This document shows positions 7,936 to 16,454 of a DNA stretch of 20,445 bases, piece by piece; positions within the stretch are counted from its first letter, which is position 1; each line of letters opens with the position of its first letter. The position numbers and the translations under genes are program-made. The notes below the pieces were generated by a model that had not been told where the DNA came from, made no database searches, and saw only the letters and a program-made list of their open reading frames with translations. Source of the DNA: an uncultured Murdochiella sp. (GTDB lineage Bacteria > Bacillota > Clostridia > Tissierellales > Peptoniphilaceae); assembly GCF_902488755.1 (NCBI RefSeq), contig NZ_CABTXF010000022.1:1-20445 (forward strand), written 5' to 3'.

Positions 7936-9390
7936 ATGAATATTCTCTATGTGGCAGCAGAGGCTGCCCCGTTCATTAAAACCGGCGGATTGGCAGATGT
8001 TGCGGCATCCTTACCGAAGGCGCTCAATCAAATCGGCTGCGATTGTCGCGTGGTTCTTCCGCTCTATTCGCAGATAGAAGAGAAGTATCGCTGCGAATTG
8101 CGTCTCATCACCCAATTTGCGGTGAGCGTCGGCTGGAAGAATGAATATTGCGGTGTCTATGCACTCACGTATAATGGCGCAACCTATTATTTCCTGGATA
8201 ATGAATATTATTTTAAGCGACCGAGCATTTACGGACAGTTTGATGACGGCGAACGATTTATCTTTTTTGCCAAAGCTGCTGTTCGGTTGCCACGCGTCTT
8301 AGACTGGAAGGTGGACGTCATTCATGCCAATGACTGGCACGCGGGACTTGTACCGGTATATCTGAACGATTTTCGTCGTGGGGATGACTTTTACCGCGAA
8401 GTGCGTTCCCTTTATACCATTCATAATTTAAAATATCAGGGACAGTTTTCTCCGGAGCTTTTCTTCTGGACGAACCTGAATCCTGCGTACTACTCCGACT
8501 ATGACCTGAAGTTTTATGAGTCGATCAATTTTATGAAGGCGGCGATTGTTCACGCGACAAAGGTCAATACGGTTTCTGAAACCTATGCGGAAGAAATTCA
8601 TTATCCATTCTTTGCCGAAGGTCTGCAAAATGTGATTAATGCGTATTCGTGGAAGATTAGCGGCATTTTGAATGGAATTGATGAAGAAGTCTGGAATCCG
8701 GCAACGGATGAAGCGATTTCTCAACAGTACGATGTACGTACGCTTGCTTTGCGTAAGAACAATAAAAAAGCGTTACAGCAATCGGTTGGGCTTCCCGTTC
8801 GGGAAGATGTTCCGCTTTTCGGCATGGTGACGCGATTAAATGCCATGAAGGGACTTGATTTGGTACGTTATATTCTTGAGGAGTTCCTTCAAGAGGACGT
8901 GCAGTTTGTGGTGGTGGGCACAGGCGATGCAACCTATGAGGAAATGTTTCGCTATTTTGCCAAAAAATATCCGGATAAACTTTCTGCTCGCATTCATTTC
9001 TCAACACGCGAATCGCATGAGGTGTATGCCGGCGCCGATCTTCTATTAATGCCCTCCATGATTGAGCCGTGCGGTCTTTCGCAGATGATTGCCATGCGCT
9101 ATGGCTGTGTGCCGTTGGTGCGTGAAACCGGAGGACTGCGCGATTCGGTTTCGCCTTATAATCAATATGAGAAGACAGGCGAAGGATTTAGTTTTGCGAA
9201 TGTGAACGCCCATGATTTACTGTTTACCATGCAGCGTGCCTGTGCAGTATTCCGTAATCACCCGGAGGACTTCAATATGCTTCGCAGAAACGGGATGACG
9301 AAGGATCTCAGTTGGCAGTTTTCCAGCCGAAAATATGTCGAACTCTATGAATCGTTAAATCCCTTTGGACAAAGAACGGAAAAACAATGA
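7936..9390 (+). CDS. glgA: Glycogen synthase (ADP-glucose), GT5 family
   Basis: GlgA transfers glucose from ADP-glucose to the non-reducing end of an alpha-1,4-glucan. The protein has 484 residues, the usual size for bacterial GT5 enzymes. The ADP-glucose-binding KTGGLADV motif is at residues 15-22. The HANDWHAG and IHNLKYQG segments mark the N-terminal Rossmann domain. In the C-terminal domain Glu377 lies in IEPCGLSQ, the conserved catalytic-site motif, followed by VRETGGLRDSV. The start lies three bases after the glgD stop, with GAGGTAAAG overlapping the stop as ribosome binding site. The end overlaps pulA by four bases (ATGA), which indicates translational coupling. Confidence 0.96.
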   Translation: MNILYVAAEAAPFIKTGGLADVAASLPKALNQIGCDCRVVLPLYSQIEEKYRCELRLITQFAVSVGWKNEYCGVYALTYNGATYYFLDNEYYFKRPSIYGQFDDGERFIFFAKAAVRLPRVLDWKVDVIHANDWHAGLVPVYLNDFRRGDDFYREVRSLYTIHNLKYQGQFSPELFFWTNLNPAYYSDYDLKFYESINFMKAAIVHATKVNTVSETYAEEIHYPFFAEGLQNVINAYSWKISGILNGIDEEVWNPATDEAISQQYDVRTLALRKNNKKALQQSVGLPVREDVPLFGMVTRLNAMKGLDLVRYILEEFLQEDVQFVVVGTGDATYEEMFRYFAKKYPDKLSARIHFSTRESHEVYAGADLLLMPSMIEPCGLSQMIAMRYGCVPLVRETGGLRDSVSPYNQYEKTGEGFSFANVNAHDLLFTMQRACAVFRNHPEDFNMLRRNGMTKDLSWQFSSRKYVELYESLNPFGQRTEKQ

Positions 9391-11348
9391 CCACTGGAAA
9401 AGAAGAACACTCCTCTCTTGGCGCAACCTGCGCCAAAACAAGTGCGTCTGTCGTCGCCTCGGAATATGCGCTTTCAGTGAAGTTGGGTGTAACCTATACG
9501 AAACAAAAGAGTATTTTCCGCGTATGGGCGCCCACGAAGGAACAGGTTATACTTCGCCTTTTTCCCTCTGCAGAGGGCGAAGCCTGTCGGATGATAGAGA
9601 TGACAAACCAAGACGGTGTCTATACTGCTCAAGTAGAGGGCGATTGGGATGGTTATTTCTATACTTTTTTTGCCGACGGCATAGAAGTTGTGGATCCCTA
9701 TTCTGTTTCTGTGTCGCTTAATGGACGGCGAAGTGCGGTCGTGGATCTTTCCTCAACCAATCCGGCGGGCTTTCGTCAAGATGCATATGTGTCAACTAAG
9801 CCGAAGGATGCGATTCTCTATGAATTGCATGTCGGCGATTATTCCTTTCATACGCATAGCGGAGCCAAGAATGCAGGCAAGTACCTCGGTCTTGTAGAAG
9901 AGAGTAGCTATCAGGGGATAAATACCGGTTTAGCGCATCTCAAAGAGCTGGGCATTACCCATGTGCATTTTATGCCCATTGCCGAAAATGCAACCGTGGA
10001 TGAGCACCCGGCTCGTTTTGGTGCGGATGATAATTATAATTGGGGCTACGATCCGCATCTGTATAATGTTCCGGAAGGCGCCTATGCTATCGATCCTTAT
10101 GACCCAAAGGCGCGCATCCGGGAGCTGAAGACGGCGATACAGAAGCTGCACGAAGCCGGAATCGGCGTGGTTTTGGATGTCGTGTACAATCATACTTTTC
10201 GCACAAAGGATTCGGTTTTCAATCTTCTTGTTCCGGATTATTATTATCGAAAGGTCAATGGAGATTTCGCAAACGGCACAGGTGTGGGAAATGAGATTGC
10301 TTCCGAAGCGCCCATGATGCGCAAATTTATTTTAGAGTCCCTTTTATATTGGCAAAAAGAGTATGCCATTGACGGATTTCGCTTTGACCTGATGGCACTA
10401 ACGGATCGGGATACCATCCGTATGGCAGAACAGGCGTTACGGCGCGTAAATCCGAATGTCATCTTGTATGGAGAGCCCTGGGCGGCTTCCGATTCGCCTT
10501 TGCCCATGATCCGCCAAACGCGTTGGGGAACACAGAATGGGGAAGGTTTTGCTCTTTTTAACGCTGTGTTTCGTGATGCCCTATGCGGTGGGGTAGATAG
10601 TGCTGAAAGAGGTTTTTTGCAAGGCAATGCGAATGATAAACAAGCCACGGAAACAGGCCTTTTGGGGTCGATCCATGACGAAAAAGGGCATAATGGAGGC
10701 GTGAAAAACCCGTACCATACGATAAATTACTTTAATGCACATGACAATCTTATCTTGGAGGATAAGCTGACGGTTTCGCTTAATGGCGCCGAGCATCAGG
10801 AAGCCATGACGAAATTAGCGTTTAGTATGTTGCTTACGGCGCAGGGCATTCCTTTTTTTCACGCCGGAAACAGTTTCCGTCGGTCAAAACAGGGAAACAA
10901 TAATTCCTACTGCGCACCATATTCGGTGAATGCGATTGATTGGGAGAAGAAAAAACAGCATCTTTCCCTTTTTCAATATGTGCAGCAGCTTATTGCTTTG
11001 CGCAAAGCCTATCCAGTTTTTCGTCTGGAAACCGGTGACGAAGTGCGGGAAAGGGTAAAAATCATTCCGATTGAGCAATCTTCCGTCCTTGGCGTGGCGT
11101 ATCGTCTGGGCGATAAACGAAGTAAGGACTATCTCGTCTCCCTGTTTCATGATGGATGGTGGGATTTTAATTTGGACGTTACGGGTATTTTTGATACGCT
11201 GCACGCCGAGCGCGTTTCCGTACAGCGCATTTTTGACCGTTGGGGAAGCGTTTCAGGTAACCGTGTACAAATAAGCCGTAGCGACCATTTGCATCTGCCA
11301 TTGGCGCCGATTTCCATGACGATGTTTCGTGTGCAGGTGCTGTATTGA
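9387..11348 (+). CDS. pulA: Type I pullulanase (GH13 debranching enzyme), cytoplasmic
   Basis: The enzyme hydrolyses alpha-1,6 branch points in glycogen or pullulan-type glucans. The protein has 653 residues. After about 45 unassigned residues, the IFRVWAPTKEQV segment marks a CBM48-like domain. The GH13 barrel carries the type I pullulanase signature YNWGYDP. The GH13 conserved regions are LDVVYNHTF, DGFRFDLMAL with nucleophile Asp334, LYGEPWA with acid/base Glu363, and NAHDNL with Asp453. No signal peptide is visible, so it should act inside the cell on stored glycogen rather than on external starch. It is shorter at the N-terminus than Bacillus AmyX. The start overlaps the glgA stop as ATGA. 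Being part of a glycogen synthesis operon, it probably trims or recycles branches. Confidence 0.93.
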   Translation: MTTGKEEHSSLGATCAKTSASVVASEYALSVKLGVTYTKQKSIFRVWAPTKEQVILRLFPSAEGEACRMIEMTNQDGVYTAQVEGDWDGYFYTFFADGIEVVDPYSVSVSLNGRRSAVVDLSSTNPAGFRQDAYVSTKPKDAILYELHVGDYSFHTHSGAKNAGKYLGLVEESSYQGINTGLAHLKELGITHVHFMPIAENATVDEHPARFGADDNYNWGYDPHLYNVPEGAYAIDPYDPKARIRELKTAIQKLHEAGIGVVLDVVYNHTFRTKDSVFNLLVPDYYYRKVNGDFANGTGVGNEIASEAPMMRKFILESLLYWQKEYAIDGFRFDLMALTDRDTIRMAEQALRRVNPNVILYGEPWAASDSPLPMIRQTRWGTQNGEGFALFNAVFRDALCGGVDSAERGFLQGNANDKQATETGLLGSIHDEKGHNGGVKNPYHTINYFNAHDNLILEDKLTVSLNGAEHQEAMTKLAFSMLLTAQGIPFFHAGNSFRRSKQGNNNSYCAPYSVNAIDWEKKKQHLSLFQYVQQLIALRKAYPVFRLETGDEVRERVKIIPIEQSSVLGVAYRLGDKRSKDYLVSLFHDGWWDFNLDVTGIFDTLHAERVSVQRIFDRWGSVSGNRVQISRSDHLHLPLAPISMTMFRVQVLY

Positions 11349-11410
11349 GAAAAAGCGAAGGAAGAAGCCGATGGGCATCTTCGTTAGGCGTAAACCATAA
11401 GGAGGAGAAC

Positions 11411-13105
11411 GTGGATTATTTTTCGATTTATGAACAGTGGTTATCGGATGAACAATTGGATCCGACCTTAAAGAAAGAATTAGTCGCAATTCAAGGCGAT
11501 GAGGAAGAGATCAAGGATCGCTTCTATCAATCACTTCGTTTTGGTACAGCAGGACTTCGTGGAAAGTTGGGAGCCGGAACCAACCGAATGAATGTCGTCA
11601 CGGTGGGTCAGGCTACGGAAGGCTTTGCTCGCATGATCGCAGATTGTGGTGAGGAAGCGAAGCAAAAGGGGGTTGCCATTGGTTATGATGTGCGCCACAT
11701 GTCGAGAGAATTTGCCCATCTTTCTGCAGAGATTTTTGCAGCGCATGGCATTCGCGTTTATCTGCACCGTGATATTGTTCCGACACCGGTCTTATCGTAT
11801 ACCATTCGAGATTTAGGGACGTTTGCCGGGGTCATGGTAACAGCCTCTCATAATCCGCGGGAATATAACGGTTATAAAGCGTATGGCACCGCCGGATCAC
11901 AGATTTTGGATGATTGGGCAGAACGCATTGAGAATCACATCCATGCGTGCGAAGCGGACGGCAAAGTGTCCCGTATTCCGTTTGAAGAAGGCATTGCCGA
12001 AGGAAAAATCGTACTTATCGACGAAAGCCTGATGGAACGTTATCTGGAAAAGGTGCTCGCCCTTACCATTCATGATGATGTCGATAAGTCGATTCCTTTT
12101 GTGTACTCGCCGCTCAATGGTTGTGGAAACATCCCGATTCGCACCGTGTTAAGCCGCCGTGGCTTTACCGGTATTTCGCTTGTTTCCGAGGAGGTTGAAC
12201 CGGATCCGGATTTCACGACAACCGGGTATCCCAATCCGGAACGACCGGAATGCTTCCGTCTGGCAGAGAAAAAGGGAAAGGAAGTAAGCGCGGAGATCTT
12301 GATTGCCTCTGACCCGGATTCCGATCGTCTGGCGTTGGAAGTACGGAAAACGGATGGGACATATCAGTTTATCAATGGCAACCATATCGGCGCGCTGCTT
12401 ACGCATTATATTGTTTCCGAGATGGCAGCAACAGGAAAATTGCCAAAGGACGGAGCGGTCATAAAATCCATCGTCACCGGCGATATTGCTCGAAAAATCA
12501 CATCGAAATATGGACTTGCCCTTTACGATGTGCTAACCGGCTTTAAGAACATTGCCGCACCGGTCAATGACTGGGATACTACAAAGGAACATACCTTTGT
12601 TTTCGGTTATGAGGAGAGCATCGGCTATAACCACGGTGCCTTTGTTCGCGATAAAGATGCGGTATCGTCTGCTATGTTGCTCGTGGAAGCCGCAGCATTT
12701 TACAAAAAAACGCAGCAAAAAACACTTCTTGATGTCTTACACGATATCTATGCGGAATATGGCTATCACGGCAACAAGTTGATTTCCATCGTCAAGGAAG
12801 GAGCGGACGGTCAGGCACTCATCGGGCGTATAATGGATGTCTTCCGTGATAAGGGGCTCATCGATACAGGTAACCATAAGGTCGTTCGTGTGACCGATTA
12901 TCTTTACGATGAAACAGGATTACCGAAATCCAATGTACTAAAGTACGAATTTGAGGATGAGAGCTGGTGTGCCATTCGTCCTTCCGGTACCGAGCCGAAA
13001 ATCAAACTCTACGTCTATTCGGTTGCCGAAAAGGAGAGCGAAGCGGATGCTATTTGCGAGGAATTGGTTGAAAAGATAACCAAGCAGATGAATAGCGTGC
13101 AATAA
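11411..13105 (+). CDS. pgcA: Alpha-phosphoglucomutase / phosphohexomutase, PgcA type
   Basis: The enzyme interconverts glucose 6-phosphate and glucose 1-phosphate, feeding GlgC in this operon. The protein has 564 residues from a GTG start. All four active-site loops are present: phosphoserine Ser146 in TASHNP, the metal loop DPDSDR (301-306), the sugar loop GYEES (399-403) and the phosphate loop RPSGTEP (523-529). The start is a GTG with a perfect AAGGAGG site five bases upstream. An in-frame TTG at 11345 overlapping the pulA stop has no such site, and the residues it would add do not resemble the family N-terminus. The first residues (YEQWL, FGTAGLRG) match Bacillus PgcA. The 62 bases before the start hold a possible 5-bp hairpin (11356-11383) of unknown meaning. 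Activity on mannose phosphates cannot be excluded. Confidence 0.93.
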   Translation: MDYFSIYEQWLSDEQLDPTLKKELVAIQGDEEEIKDRFYQSLRFGTAGLRGKLGAGTNRMNVVTVGQATEGFARMIADCGEEAKQKGVAIGYDVRHMSREFAHLSAEIFAAHGIRVYLHRDIVPTPVLSYTIRDLGTFAGVMVTASHNPREYNGYKAYGTAGSQILDDWAERIENHIHACEADGKVSRIPFEEGIAEGKIVLIDESLMERYLEKVLALTIHDDVDKSIPFVYSPLNGCGNIPIRTVLSRRGFTGISLVSEEVEPDPDFTTTGYPNPERPECFRLAEKKGKEVSAEILIASDPDSDRLALEVRKTDGTYQFINGNHIGALLTHYIVSEMAATGKLPKDGAVIKSIVTGDIARKITSKYGLALYDVLTGFKNIAAPVNDWDTTKEHTFVFGYEESIGYNHGAFVRDKDAVSSAMLLVEAAAFYKKTQQKTLLDVLHDIYAEYGYHGNKLISIVKEGADGQALIGRIMDVFRDKGLIDTGNHKVVRVTDYLYDETGLPKSNVLKYEFEDESWCAIRPSGTEPKIKLYVYSVAEKESEADAICEELVEKITKQMNSVQ

Positions 13106-13111
13106 AATGGT

Positions 13112-13145
13112 GCCCTCCTGCTTTTTTTGTGGGAGGGCGTTTTTT
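13112..13145 (+). terminator. Rho-independent terminator after pgcA
   Basis: GCCCTCC at 13112-13118 pairs with GGAGGGC at 13132-13138, around a T-rich loop, and six T residues follow the stem at 13140-13145. It begins seven bases after the mutase stop codon and closes the glycogen operon. Confidence 0.88.
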
Positions 13146-13171
13146 GTTGCGTTATCCTCTTCATGTATACA
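13144..13171 (+). promoter_or_regulatory. Weak candidate promoter for the FHA-SEDS-PBP cluster
   Basis: TTGTTG at 13144-13149 and TATACA at 13166-13171 are 16 bases apart, just after the preceding terminator. The match to consensus is modest (3 of 6 and 4 of 6). The position, 63 bases before the FHA gene, is right for a cluster promoter. Confidence 0.22.
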
Positions 13172-13234
13172 AAAAATCGTCACAGGTGAGCCGTAAGATA
13201 TAGAAAATGTTACTCATGGAAGCAAGGAGACGAG

Positions 13235-13741
13235 ATGAACGAGTTTTTTAATGCGCTGGAAGCGCTGTTTTTTACGGAATTGTTTGGAAAAATTACGCTT
13301 TATATGATACTTTCCACCGTACTTAAATTTGTTTTTGTCCTTGTTGTTCTGTCCTTTATCAGTCGTATTGTGCGCATGATTACGATGGATATTCAACAGA
13401 GCGCCGTGCGCCGTCCCGTGCAGGCGGCAACCTTGAGACTGTTAAGCAATCCGGACGATTACGATTTTCCTCTACGGGATGAATATTACCTTTCCGATAA
13501 CACCTCTATCGGGCGAGCCGATGACAACACCATAGTCATTAAAGACCGTCAAATGAGTAAACACCAAGCAGTGATTGTCCAAAACGGATCCCATTTTTTC
13601 ATCGACGATTTACAAGCTACCAATCCGACAACGATAAATGATGCTATTGTGTCGCAGCCTACCGAATTACATTCACGAGATATTGTTGCCCTTGGCGGAC
13701 TTCATTTTGTGTTTTTGAACGAGGAAGAACATGAAGACTGA
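13235..13741 (+). CDS. Membrane-anchored FHA-domain protein
   Basis: The protein has 168 residues. Residues about 20-46 form a hydrophobic membrane segment with a basic flank, so the C-terminal domain is probably cytoplasmic. Residues about 82-165 form a forkhead-associated domain, a fold that reads phosphothreonine peptides. The GR pair is at 93-94, Ser108 opens the usual SxxH motif and Asn130 is in the position of TNGT. The SxxH His appears replaced by Gln111 and the Gly of TNGT by Pro131. AAGGAG lies five bases before the ATG. The gene overlaps the downstream SEDS gene by 11 bases. In actinobacteria FHA proteins sit beside RodA, PbpA and Ser/Thr kinases; here no kinase is adjacent. A role linking phosphosignalling to wall synthesis is inferred from context. 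Confidence 0.85.
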   Translation: MNEFFNALEALFFTELFGKITLYMILSTVLKFVFVLVVLSFISRIVRMITMDIQQSAVRRPVQAATLRLLSNPDDYDFPLRDEYYLSDNTSIGRADDNTIVIKDRQMSKHQAVIVQNGSHFFIDDLQATNPTTINDAIVSQPTELHSRDIVALGGLHFVFLNEEEHED

Positions 13742-15014
13742 TTTTCTAAAACGACAGGAACCTACGCCCATGCGCGCAAAGCAGGCTTTTGCACAGACAA
13801 AATGGTTGCTCTTTTTGTTTCAGTTTTTGGCTATTTTTCTGGTCTATCTATTTCAGATTAAAGAGATTAACCAACAATCTCTTCTGTTTGGCGGAGGGCT
13901 GTTGCTTGTTTCCTTGCTTTCCCTGACCATCGTACATGGCGTTACAAAAGGGGACAGCTATCTCTTGCTCATTGCCAACATGATATTCAGCATTGGTATT
14001 ATTATGATTTACCGATTGGACCCCGATCGTGGAGAACGTCAGCTGCTCATATATCTGGCAAGTCTTGTCGCTTTTTTTCTCGTAACCTTTGTGTTGCGTC
14101 ATTCACCAAAGTTGTGGGAAGGTCATACGTTTTTTTATTACGGCATGACGATTTTTCTTTTTGTGATTACCCTTGCCTTTGGCGTGACATTGGGAGGAGC
14201 TCGAAACTGGCTATCGATTGCCGGTATCCGCGTGCAGCCTTCTGAGTTTGCCAAAGTTCCGTTTGTGCTCTTTCTTGCCTCGTGGTATAAGAATTATGAA
14301 CAGCATGAAAAGACGTTTTTAGGGCGTATTTCGTTGACGGTATTGGTCTATATTCTCTTGGGGCTTTTCCTTTTACAGCGCGAATTAGGTACGGCAGCTG
14401 TGTTTTTTGCGACGTTATTAACTACGCAAATTGCCTTTGAGCGACACCGCTGGATTCCGGTCGCGAATTTTGTGCTGGCAATTATCGGATTATATGCCGC
14501 CTATCAGCTATTCGGTCATGTTCGGGTTCGTTTTGCGATGTGGCAGGACCCTTGGCAGGATTTCAATGATAAGGGGTACCAGATTATTCAAGCCTTATTT
14601 GCCGTTGCAGAAGGAAGCTTCTTCGGTACCGGTATCGGCTTGGGCCATCCGGAGAGTATACCGCTTGGACACTCCGACTTTATCTTCGCCTCGGTCATTG
14701 AAGAAATGGGTTCTTTTATGGGGATATGTCTGATTCTGCTTTTTGTTCTTCTGTTGTACCGTGGCATTAAGATTGCCATGCAGCAGGAACGAGATTTTTA
14801 TGCTGCTGCTGCTGTCGGCGTAAGTTCCATTTTCGCCTCTCAGGCGATTATTATGTTTGCCGGGGTACTAAAGGTTATTCCCTTAACGGGCATTACCGTT
14901 CCGTTTTTGACCTATGGTGGTTCCTCGCTGCTTTCCAGTTTCCTCTTACTTGCCATATTACAGGTTTGTTCGGAGCACATGCCCTATAAAGGAGGCGTCC
15001 ATGAAACGAAGTAA
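13731..15014 (+). CDS. SEDS-family peptidoglycan glycosyltransferase (FtsW/RodA/SpoVE)
   Basis: This polytopic membrane protein of 427 residues has about ten hydrophobic helices. SEDS proteins polymerise lipid II into glycan strands together with a class B penicillin-binding protein. Family motifs are visible: GARNWLSIAG followed by VQPSEFAK, then GHSDFIFASVIEEMG with Asp316 at the position essential in RodA, and PFLTYGGSS near the C-terminus. The first 25 residues are a basic cytoplasmic tail. The ATG lies inside the end of the FHA gene, preceded by GAGGAAG, and the 3' end overlaps the next gene by 14 bases. Whether it serves elongation, division or sporulation cannot be decided from sequence, so I give no symbol. 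Confidence 0.93.
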   Translation: MKTDFLKRQEPTPMRAKQAFAQTKWLLFLFQFLAIFLVYLFQIKEINQQSLLFGGGLLLVSLLSLTIVHGVTKGDSYLLLIANMIFSIGIIMIYRLDPDRGERQLLIYLASLVAFFLVTFVLRHSPKLWEGHTFFYYGMTIFLFVITLAFGVTLGGARNWLSIAGIRVQPSEFAKVPFVLFLASWYKNYEQHEKTFLGRISLTVLVYILLGLFLLQRELGTAAVFFATLLTTQIAFERHRWIPVANFVLAIIGLYAAYQLFGHVRVRFAMWQDPWQDFNDKGYQIIQALFAVAEGSFFGTGIGLGHPESIPLGHSDFIFASVIEEMGSFMGICLILLFVLLLYRGIKIAMQQERDFYAAAAVGVSSIFASQAIIMFAGVLKVIPLTGITVPFLTYGGSSLLSSFLLLAILQVCSEHMPYKGGVHETK

Positions 15015-16395
15015 ACGCCGTTTGGCGCTTGTCGTCGGTTTATTTCTTGTTCTCTTTTTGGGACTGGTGTTATATCTGGTGTTCTTTCAGTTGGTGAAGG
15101 CGCCTGATTTACGCGCAAACGCGTTAAATATGAGAAATTGGGTGGACGAAACCCACTTCGGGCGCGGTCGCTTTTACGACCGTAACGGACAGGAGCTCGT
15201 TGGTCGGGAAAAAGGGGAAGATGGCACGTATTATCGCTACGCGAACCATCCGAATATGTATTCTCATATCATCGGCTATCATTCTGCGCAGTACGGAAAA
15301 ACCGGCTTAGAAAAAGCACTGAATCAGGAATTACTCAATCTTTCAGGCGATAATCCCATTGCGGCACTTCGGGGAAGCGTATTGAATGAAGGTACGGGAA
15401 ACGATGCTGTTTTAACGATTGACAACGACCTGCAATACTGTGCGTATAGCGCAATGGAGGGACATAAAGGCGCAGCAATCGCGATGGATGTCAAGACAGG
15501 AGAAATTCTGGCGATGGTTTCGCTTCCCTCATTCAATGTGAACGATGTGGATGAACGCTGGAATGAATTAGTTGAGGATGAAGGAGACGTGCTTTTTCCT
15601 CGTGCTACACTTGGTCGGTATACCCCAGGCTCGGTTATTAAGCCAATTACGGCGCTTGCCTTATTGAGCCAGGGCGTAGATTTGCAGTATGAAGACAAAG
15701 GGGAAACCACGGTGGATGGTAAGCGCTATACCAATGCTGGGGAAGCGGCTTACGGGGACATCGGCTTGAAAGAAGCGCTTATGCATTCCTCCAATGTGTA
15801 TTTTATAGATAAAACAAAGAATATGGATCCTTCCGTATTGCGCCAGGCAATGGAGTCGGTAGGCTTTAATCAGGAACTGCCCTTTCTGTTACCGACGGCA
15901 ATATCCACTGCGGATTATAAGGAAGGTATGGATGTCAATCTAAAGGTTTCGAACAGCTTTGGACAGGGGGATGTTCTGGTTACGCCATTGCAAATGGCTG
16001 TAGCGTACGCCGCCTTTGCGAACGGCGGAAAGGTTTTAGAGCCGCACATCGTACAGCATTTCTTAACGCCGGCAGGAGAAGAGGTGAAGAGGGCAAAACC
16101 GACGGTTGTACACCAGATTTCTCCGTCCTATGCGGCGATACTTCGGGAAGACCTTGTCGCTACAGGAGAAACGATTGGTTTGGACGAGGCCCTTGGACAA
16201 CGAGCGGGTCGAAAAACCGGAACGGCAGAGACGGCAAACAATTCTACGAATGCGTGGACGATTGGCTTTGCGCCTGCAGACGATCCAAAGGTTGTGGTTT
16301 GTGTGGTCATGGAAGACGACGGTCGTTCCGGCGCGGAAGCTGCCATGCCAGTTGTAGCCGAAATTCTTTCTCAGGCGTTAGCTGCGCAGGAATAA
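15001..16395 (+). CDS. pbpA: Class B penicillin-binding protein (PbpA-like transpeptidase)
   Basis: The enzyme crosslinks peptidoglycan stem peptides outside the membrane and is the target of beta-lactams. The protein has 464 residues. Residues 8-30 form one membrane anchor after a basic start. The catalytic motifs are Ser211-x-x-Lys214 (SVIK), Ser-Ser-Asn at 263-265 and KTGTAE at 405-410. No PASTA domain and no glycosyltransferase domain are present. The start at 15001 has an AAAGGAGG site five bases upstream and gives the usual short basic N-terminus; an upstream in-frame extension to 14914 lies inside the SEDS gene and is rejected. The size and the pairing with a SEDS gene and an FHA gene resemble actinobacterial and clostridial PbpA. 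It should partner the preceding SEDS polymerase. No clear terminator follows in the 59 bases before convergent trkH. Confidence 0.93.
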   Translation: MKRSKRRLALVVGLFLVLFLGLVLYLVFFQLVKAPDLRANALNMRNWVDETHFGRGRFYDRNGQELVGREKGEDGTYYRYANHPNMYSHIIGYHSAQYGKTGLEKALNQELLNLSGDNPIAALRGSVLNEGTGNDAVLTIDNDLQYCAYSAMEGHKGAAIAMDVKTGEILAMVSLPSFNVNDVDERWNELVEDEGDVLFPRATLGRYTPGSVIKPITALALLSQGVDLQYEDKGETTVDGKRYTNAGEAAYGDIGLKEALMHSSNVYFIDKTKNMDPSVLRQAMESVGFNQELPFLLPTAISTADYKEGMDVNLKVSNSFGQGDVLVTPLQMAVAYAAFANGGKVLEPHIVQHFLTPAGEEVKRAKPTVVHQISPSYAAILREDLVATGETIGLDEALGQRAGRKTGTAETANNSTNAWTIGFAPADDPKVVVCVVMEDDGRSGAEAAMPVVAEILSQALAAQE

Positions 16396-16454
16396 TCGGC
16401 AGAGCCTTGGTTTCATGGTGGCTTTATGCTTTACCGGAAGCGCGGAGAGGAAAA

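Noticed and set aside
9365..9721. A 118-residue + strand frame overlapping glgA and pulA
   Set aside because: It is out of frame with both well-supported genes, has no domain likeness and has no ribosome binding site of its own.
16396..16454. A possible terminator between convergent pbpA and trkH
   Set aside because: Only a four-base AGCC/GGCT stem with a long loop is visible, and there is no clean T tract on either strand.
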